Shown here: piece after piece, positions 58,744 to 64,000 of the stretch
How positions within the stretch are numbered: position 1 is the stretch's first letter
Layout of the letters: each line of letters opens with the position of its first letter
The notes under the pieces: model-generated
Databases searched by the model: none
What the model was told of the DNA's origin: nothing
The model's input: only the letters and a program-made list of their open reading frames with translations
Assembly (NCBI GenBank): GCA_900078405.1
Contig: FLTS01000001.1
Location: 620,001-684,000 of the forward strand
Direction of reading: 5' to 3'
Source: an uncultured Stenotrophomonas sp.
GTDB lineage: Bacteria; Pseudomonadota; Gammaproteobacteria; Xanthomonadales; Xanthomonadaceae
Length of the DNA stretch: 64,000 nt
Program-made: the position numbers and the translations under genes

Positions 58744-60660
58744 TCAGGCGTCCTTGGCTTCGTGCGGGGCGGCAGCGGCGGCGGCATCGTGGCCGAGTTC
58801 GTACTCGGCGTCGTACTCCCACACGCTGCCGTCGGGCCGGGCCGGGCCGCAGGAGATCGAGATCGCGCCCTGGTCGGCGGGGCCGACCACGCGGCGGTTC
58901 ACCGCGAACAGGTTGCGGCCCAGGTCGTTGCCGGCTGGTGCGGTGTTCGGGGCGATGCCGCGCGCGGCCCATTCGGCGGCATCCACCAGCACTTCCAGAG
59001 TGCCGGCTTCGCCATCGAGGCGGACAATGTCGCCTTCGCGGATGCGGGCGATCGGGCCGCCGCGTGCCGCTTCCGGGGTGACGTGGATGGCGGCCGGGAT
59101 CTTGCCGGAGGCACCGGACAGGCGGCCGTCGGTGACCAGCGCCACACGCCGACCCTGGTTCTGCAGCAGGCCGAGCAGCGGCGCCAGCGAGTGCAGTTCC
59201 GGCATGCCGTTGGCACGCGGCCCCTGGTAACGCACCACCGCGACGAAATCGTGCGGCAAGGCGCCGGCGGCATGCAGCTTGTTCAGCACCTGCGGCGCAT
59301 CGACCACCACTGCGGGAGCCTCGATGTGCCGGTATTGCGGTTTGACCGCCGACAGTTTGATCAGCGAACGGCCCATGTTCCCGCGCAACAGGCGCAGGCC
59401 GCCCTGCGCCTCGAACGGCTCGGCGGCCGGGCGCACCACCTCGGTGTCGGCGCTCTCGGCCACGGCCGGCACGTAAGCCACCTTGCCATCGATCAGGCGC
59501 GGCTCCTGCGCGTAGGCGCGCATGCCGCCCTCGACGATGGTGGGCAGGTCGTCGTGCATCAGCCCGGCGTCCATCAGTTCGCGAAACACGAACGCCGGGC
59601 CGCCGGCAGCGGCGAAGCGGTTCACGTCGGCCTCGCCGTTGGGATAGACATGGGTCAGCAGCGGCACGATCTGCGAGAGCTGGTCCATGTCGTCCCAGGT
59701 CAGCACGATGCCGGCCGCGCGGGCCACCGCGATCCAGTGGATGGTGTGGTTGGTGGAGCCGCCGGTGGCCATCAGCGCAACGATGGCGTTGACGATGGCG
59801 CGCTCGTCGATCAGCCTCCCCAGCGGACGGAAGTCGTCACCCAGCGCGGTGATTTCCAGCGCGCGCGCGGTGGCGGCACGGGTCAATGCGCCACGCAGCG
59901 GCAGTTCCGGGTTGACGAACGAGGCGCCCGGCAACTGCACGCCCATCGCTTCAAGCAGCACCTGGTTGGAGTTGGCGGTGCCGTAGAAGGTGCAGGTGCC
60001 CGGCGCGTGGTAGGAGGCCGACTCGGCTTCCAGCAGTTCGGCGCGGGTGGCCTCGCCGGCGGCGTAGCGCTCGCGCACCTCGGCCTTCTTCTTGTTGGGG
60101 ATGCCCGGGGTCATCGGCCCGGCCGGCACGAACACCGCCGGCAGGTGGCCGAAGGCCAGCGCGCCGACCAGCAGGCCCGGCACGATCTTGTCGCACACGC
60201 CCAGGTGGATGCTGGCGTCGAACATGTCGTGGCTCAGGCCGATGGCGGTGGCCTGGGCGATGATGTCGCGCGAGAACAGCGACAGTTCCATGCCGCCGCG
60301 GCCCTGGGTGACGCCGTCGCACATCGCCGGCACGCCGCCGGCGACCTGCGCGGTGGCGCCCAGTTCACGCGCGGCGTCGCGGATCTGCTGCGGGTAATGC
60401 TCGAACGGCTGGTGCGCCGAGAGCATGTCGTTGTAGGCGGTGATGATGCCGAGGTTGGGGGTCACGTCGCCGCGCAGCCGGCCCTTGTCGGTGGGGCCGC
60501 AGGCGGCGAAGGCGTGGGCCAGGTTGCCGCAGCTCAGGCGGCTGCGGAACGGGCCCTCGCGCAGTGCGGCCTCGATGCCGGCCAGGTAGGCCGCGCGCGA
60601 CGGAGCGCTGCGCTGGCGGATGCGTTCGGTGATGGCGTGGATTTTCGGATGCAGGCTCAT
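58744..60660 (-). CDS. edd: Phosphogluconate dehydratase
   Basis: Iron-sulfur dehydratase turning 6-phosphogluconate into KDPG. 638 residues. Cluster and active-site motifs: [103 protein letters not shown] at 60660 ([20 protein letters not shown]). eda lies downstream by 46 bases; pgl is upstream by 78. Confidence 0.97.
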   Translation of the reverse strand: MSLHPKIHAITERIRQRSAPSRAAYLAGIEAALREGPFRSRLSCGNLAHAFAACGPTDKGRLRGDVTPNLGIITAYNDMLSAHQPFEHYPQQIRDAARELGATAQVAGGVPAMCDGVTQGRGGMELSLFSRDIIAQATAIGLSHDMFDASIHLGVCDKIVPGLLVGALAFGHLPAVFVPAGPMTPGIPNKKKAEVRERYAAGEATRAELLEAESASYHAPGTCTFYGTANSNQVLLEAMGVQLPGASFVNPELPLRGALTRAATARALEITALGDDFRPLGRLIDERAIVNAIVALMATGGSTNHTIHWIAVARAAGIVLTWDDMDQLSQIVPLLTHVYPNGEADVNRFAAAGGPAFVFRELMDAGLMHDDLPTIVEGGMRAYAQEPRLIDGKVAYVPAVAESADTEVVRPAAEPFEAQGGLRLLRGNMGRSLIKLSAVKPQYRHIEAPAVVVDAPQVLNKLHAAGALPHDFVAVVRYQGPRANGMPELHSLAPLLGLLQNQGRRVALVTDGRLSGASGKIPAAIHVTPEAARGGPIARIREGDIVRLDGEAGTLEVLVDAAEWAARGIAPNTAPAGNDLGRNLFAVNRRVVGPADQGAISISCGPARPDGSVWEYDAEYELGHDAAAAAAPHEAKDA

Positions 60661-60738
60661 TGGCTACCGGCTATGAGAAGAATGGGGGAGGAGACACGGC
60701 GAATGCAGGGCAAGGGCTTTCCGTCCACATTCCCGGCT

Positions 60739-61458
60739 TCATGCGCACCAATGCACGTGCAGCTTGGCGCCGGGCGCGTCGATCGCCGCCAGCACCGGGT
60801 ACCTGTGCACGTCGCCGGATTCCAGTGCGGCGTTGAGCACGTCCAGCTTCTGTTTGCCGCGCAGCAGCAGCAAGCGCTTGCCGATCGGCGCCAGGCCGCG
60901 CGGGGTCAGGGTGATACGCAGGTGCCAGTCGTTCGCGACCGGGCAGCCGGTGGCGTCCAGCGCGGCATAGGGCTGCTTGCTGCCCAGGGCCAGTTCGAGA
61001 TCCCTGGAGCCGGGGAACAGCGAGGCGGTATGGCCATCGTTGCCCATGCCCAGCACCACCATGCAGGCCGGCTGCGAATGCGAGGCCAGCAGGTTGGCGT
61101 CGTGCACGCACTCGGCCAGCGGCTTGCCCACGTGCACCAGCGGATCGAAGTGCGCGCCCTCGGCGAGCTTGAGAAAGTTCTCGCGCACCAGCCAGGCGTT
61201 GCTGTCGCGGTCCTGCGGCGACAACCAGCGTTCGTCGGCCAGGCCGACCTCCACGCGGGTCCATTCCAGCGGGTGCTCGGCCAACCGCGCGTACACCGGC
61301 GCCGGGGTGGTGCCCCCGGACAGCAGCATGCGGGCGCGGCCGTGCAGGCGGATTTCCCCGGCGAGAATCGCCGCCATTTCCCTGGCCACGTTCTCGCTCC
61401 AGCCTTCCGCGTCGGAATGGCGGGTCAGGATGAGGCGGTCGGAAACGGGCTCGGTCAT
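60739..61458 (-). CDS. pgl: 6-phosphogluconolactonase
   Basis: Hydrolyses 6-phosphogluconolactone after Zwf. 239 residues of the DevB/Pgl family: ARMLLSGGTTPAPVYARLAE, RVEVGLADERWLSPQDRDSN, VVLGMGNDGHTASLFPGSRD, RITLTPRGL. Its ATG (61458) overlaps the glk stop by four bases (ATGA). Confidence 0.95.
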   Translation of the reverse strand: MTEPVSDRLILTRHSDAEGWSENVAREMAAILAGEIRLHGRARMLLSGGTTPAPVYARLAEHPLEWTRVEVGLADERWLSPQDRDSNAWLVRENFLKLAEGAHFDPLVHVGKPLAECVHDANLLASHSQPACMVVLGMGNDGHTASLFPGSRDLELALGSKQPYAALDATGCPVANDWHLRITLTPRGLAPIGKRLLLLRGKQKLDVLNAALESGDVHRYPVLAAIDAPGAKLHVHWCA

Positions 61459-62462
61459 GGCAGGGCTCCGGGAGGTGCCCGTTCCGCATCGACCGCGCAG
61501 GCAGCGGCGCCGAGCAGGCCGGGGCAGGGATGGACGATGGCCAGCGAGGGCACCTGCGACAAGGTGGCGGTGAAACGGCCCTTGCTTTCGAAACAGTGGC
61601 GGAAGCCGGAGTGCTGCAGGGGTTCCAGCAGGCGCGGCACCAGTCCGCCGGTCAGGAACACGCCGTCCCAGGCGCCCTGCACCAGCACGGCGTCGCCGGC
61701 GATGGCGCCGAAGATTTCCATGAACACCTCGATGGCACGCATCGCCACCGGGTCGCCGGCGGCGGCGCGCTCGCTGACCTGCGCCGGCTGCAGCTGGCCC
61801 GGGTCCTGCCCGGCGATCTCGGCAAGCGCGCGGTGCAGGTTGACCAGGCCGGGGCCGCAGATGAGGCGCTCGTTGGAGACGCGGCCGAACTGCCGGGTGA
61901 GGATTTCCAGAATGCGGATCTGCTCCGGGGTGGCCGGGGCGAAACTGGCATGGCCGCCTTCGGTGGCCAGCGGGTAGTTGCGGCCATCGCGCACCAGCAG
62001 CCCGCCCACGCCCAGCCCGGTGCCGGGACCGAGCACGCAGTAATTGCGCGGCTGGCCGGCATCGGCCGGCCGCCACTGGGCGCCGCCGATCTGTACCACG
62101 TCCTGCGGCTGCAGCAGGGCGATGCTCATCGCCTGAGCAACGAAGTCGTTGATCAGGTGCAGGGTGCCGAAACCCAGTTGCGCGGCGGTACGCGAGCGCG
62201 AGATCACCCACGGGTGGTTGGTGATGCGGGCTTCGTCGCCGTCCACGCGCCCGGCCACCGCGAACACGCCGGCGCGTGCGCTGGCATCGTGTTCACGCAG
62301 GTAGCAGGCGGCGGCCTCGGCCAGCGACGGGAAGCGGGCGACCGGGTATTCACCGATGCTGTCCTGGTCCAGCGGTGTGGCGGCGCGGGTATCGGCCAAT
62401 GCGAAGCGGGCGTTGGTGCCGCCGATGTCGGCAACCAGCACGTGGTTGGCAGCAGTGCTCAC
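61455..62462 (-). CDS. glk: Glucokinase
   Basis: ATP-dependent glucokinase of the E. coli Glk family, 335 residues from a GTG at 62462 (MSTAANHVLVADIGGTNARF). Phosphate motif DIGGTNARFAL, LINDFVAQA, GPGTGLGVGGLL, and EGGHASFAP are canonical. Its GTG overlaps the zwf stop by four bases and its stop overlaps pgl by four, so zwf, glk and pgl are translationally coupled. It differs from the divergent copy at 55752. Confidence 0.95.
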   Translation of the reverse strand: MSTAANHVLVADIGGTNARFALADTRAATPLDQDSIGEYPVARFPSLAEAAACYLREHDASARAGVFAVAGRVDGDEARITNHPWVISRSRTAAQLGFGTLHLINDFVAQAMSIALLQPQDVVQIGGAQWRPADAGQPRNYCVLGPGTGLGVGGLLVRDGRNYPLATEGGHASFAPATPEQIRILEILTRQFGRVSNERLICGPGLVNLHRALAEIAGQDPGQLQPAQVSERAAAGDPVAMRAIEVFMEIFGAIAGDAVLVQGAWDGVFLTGGLVPRLLEPLQHSGFRHCFESKGRFTATLSQVPSLAIVHPCPGLLGAAACAVDAERAPPGALP

Positions 62463-63898
62463 AGGCCGGTTTCCACGCGGTTGTCGGCGACCAGCGCTTC
62501 CGGCAGGAAATCGTGCGATTGCTGCGGCCCCCAACTGCCGGCCGGGTAGGGTTGCATCGGCAGGTCGGCGGCCTTCCAGGCATCGCTGACGCTGTCGATC
62601 CACGCCCAGGCTGCGCGCACCTCGTCGTCGCGCACGAACAGCGCATGGTTGCCGTTGAAGGCATCCAGGAACAGGCGCTCGTAGGCGATGCGACGGTGCA
62701 GGCCGGTGGGCACGGACAGTTCCAGCTCCAGCGGCTGCAGTTCCAGCGCACCCCATTCCGGGCCGGCCAGCGAGCTCATCAGGCCGAGCTGGATGTTTTC
62801 CTGCGGCTGCAACTGGAAGGTCAGGCGGTTGGGCTGGGCCGCATGGCGGTCCGGGCGCTCGAACAACCAGTGCGTCACCGGCTTGAGGTTGACTTCGATG
62901 CGGGTGGTGCGCTCGGGCAGGCGCTTGCCGGTGACCAGATGGAACGGCACGCCGGCCCAGCGCCAGTTGTCGATGTGCGCGGTGACACCGACGAAGGTTT
63001 CCGCCTCGCTGCCTTCCGGCGGCTGGTAGGCCTGCGCCGGCTGGCCGTTGATGGTGCCGGCGACATAGCGGCCGCGCACGCTGTCGCGGGCGGCATGGGC
63101 GGCGTCGAGCGGGCGCAGCGCGCGCAGCACCTTGACCTTCTCGTCGCGGATGCGGTCGGCCTCCAGCGAGGCCGGTGGCTCCATCGCCACCAGGCACAGC
63201 AACTGCAGGATGTGGCTCTGCACCATGTCGCGCATCGCGCCGGAACGTGAGTAGTAGGAATCGCGGCCATCCACGCCGTCGCTCTCGGCGACCAGGATGT
63301 GCACCGATTCGATGTAATTGCGGTTCCACACCGCTTCCAGCAGGGTGTTGCCGAAGCGCAGCGCCATCAGGTTCTGCACCGCGGCCTTGCCGAGATAGTG
63401 GTCGATGCGGAACACCCGGTCCTCGTCGATCAGCGCGCCGATCGACTGCAGGATTTCCTCGGCGCTGGCCGAGTCCGAGCCGATCGGCTTCTCCAGCATC
63501 AGCCGGTGCGGCGCGGACAGTGCGCCGCCCAGCGCCAGCCCCTGGCAGGTGGAGATGTACAGGCCCGGCGGGATCGACAGGTAGCTGACGCAGCGGCGGC
63601 CGTTGAACTCGCGCACCGCCTCGGCGATGGATTCGGGGTTGCGCAGGTCCGCCGAGCGGTAGTCGATGCGGTCCAGCAGGTTGTTGATGTCGTCCTGGCT
63701 GGCCTGCGGCATTGCCTGCTCCAGGCGCGGGCGCAGGATGTCGTGGAATTTCTCCGTGTCGTGCGGCGACAGCGCCATCGCGCGTACCCGGAAATCTTCC
63801 GGGAGCAGGCCATCGCCGAGCAGGCGCAGCAGGGATGGAAACAGATAACGCTGGGCCAGATCGCCTGTGGCACCGAACAGGAGAAGGGTGTCGTGCAT
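62459..63898 (-). CDS. zwf: Glucose-6-phosphate 1-dehydrogenase
   Basis: Oxidises glucose-6-phosphate to the lactone with NAD(P). About 479 residues from ATG 63898 (MHDTLLLFGATGDLAQRYLF); ATG 63925 (MSPAHETRA) is an alternative, neither with a clear ribosome-binding site. Nucleotide motif GATGDLAQR, active-site RIDHYLGKAAVQNLMALRF, and EKPIGSDSASA are diagnostic. First gene of the cluster visible here; its promoter must lie in the last 100 bases or beyond the edge. Nothing else was identified in 63926-64000. Confidence 0.96.
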   Translation of the reverse strand: MHDTLLLFGATGDLAQRYLFPSLLRLLGDGLLPEDFRVRAMALSPHDTEKFHDILRPRLEQAMPQASQDDINNLLDRIDYRSADLRNPESIAEAVREFNGRRCVSYLSIPPGLYISTCQGLALGGALSAPHRLMLEKPIGSDSASAEEILQSIGALIDEDRVFRIDHYLGKAAVQNLMALRFGNTLLEAVWNRNYIESVHILVAESDGVDGRDSYYSRSGAMRDMVQSHILQLLCLVAMEPPASLEADRIRDEKVKVLRALRPLDAAHAARDSVRGRYVAGTINGQPAQAYQPPEGSEAETFVGVTAHIDNWRWAGVPFHLVTGKRLPERTTRIEVNLKPVTHWLFERPDRHAAQPNRLTFQLQPQENIQLGLMSSLAGPEWGALELQPLELELSVPTGLHRRIAYERLFLDAFNGNHALFVRDDEVRAAWAWIDSVSDAWKAADLPMQPYPAGSWGPQQSHDFLPEALVADNRVETGL

Positions 63899-64000
63899 GG
63901 CTCGAGTTTCGTGCGCTGGTGACATCGTTGTCAATCCGCCTTTTCTTGTATCCCGTGGGTGTTCCGCCAATGGCATGTCCACGGTTGCGATCGCTGGCGC

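Overview
The window is GC-rich, gene-dense chromosomal DNA of a gammaproteobacterium of the Xanthomonadaceae. Evidence: the gene neighbourhoods (leuS-lptE-holA-nadD-rsfS-rlmH, clpS-clpA / infA-aat, trxB / ftsK-lolA-rarA), a 784-785-residue-class FtsK, a flgBCDEF / flgGHIJKL-fliC flagellar cluster driven by sigma54 and sigma28 promoters, and GTAG-headed REP palindromes like the SMAG repeats of Stenotrophomonas. Genus is an inference; family level is fairly secure. There is no phage, transposase, CRISPR array or rRNA.

Layout. 1-17.8 kb: housekeeping genes (thioredoxin co-chaperone, leuS, lptE, holA, nadD, rsfS, rlmH, tRNA-Asn, a TonB-like protein, a SIMPL protein, maf, rng, yhdP, tmRNA, a SulP transporter). 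18-33.2 kb: the flagellar rod/hook/filament cluster on the minus strand (cheV, flgB-L, fliC) with flgA, flgM and flgN divergent on the plus strand. 33.3-41.8 kb: a signalling block (soluble histidine kinase, GGDEF-EAL-REC protein with its NarX-type kinase, PAS-GGDEF-EAL protein, methyl-accepting protein). 41.9-55.7 kb: more housekeeping (hflD-mnmA-nudJ, YbjN-like, clpSA, infA, aat, a FemAB-like acyltransferase, trxB, ftsK, lolA, rarA). 55.7-58 kb: a divergent glucokinase, a TacAT-type toxin-antitoxin pair and a DUF2789 gene. 58-64 kb: Entner-Doudoroff genes zwf-glk-pgl-edd-eda.

How the parts work together. Promoter-like sites follow the flagellar hierarchy: TGGCAC-N5-TTGC type sigma54 sites precede flgB, flgG and flgA, and sigma28-type sites precede flgM and cheV. 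The zwf-glk-pgl genes overlap by four bases each, and edd and eda follow on the same strand, giving a route from glucose to pyruvate plus glyceraldehyde-3-phosphate.

Most unusual feature: five genes have broken reading frames. In four (flgG, flgE, the PAS-GGDEF-EAL gene, ftsK) the break coincides with a local duplication whose offset (64, 86, 67 and 62 bases) is not a multiple of three, and removing exactly that length restores a full-length frame. The fifth, holA, breaks at a perfect GC-rich hairpin. Two of these genes are normally essential, so misassembly or strain mixing is the leading explanation, but each is listed so it can be tested. Other points: a GAGGAGTGAG palindromic repeat family inside the flagellar cluster, REP elements that supply stop codons, and three genes whose -10 box lies exactly seven bases before the start codon, suggesting leaderless mRNAs.
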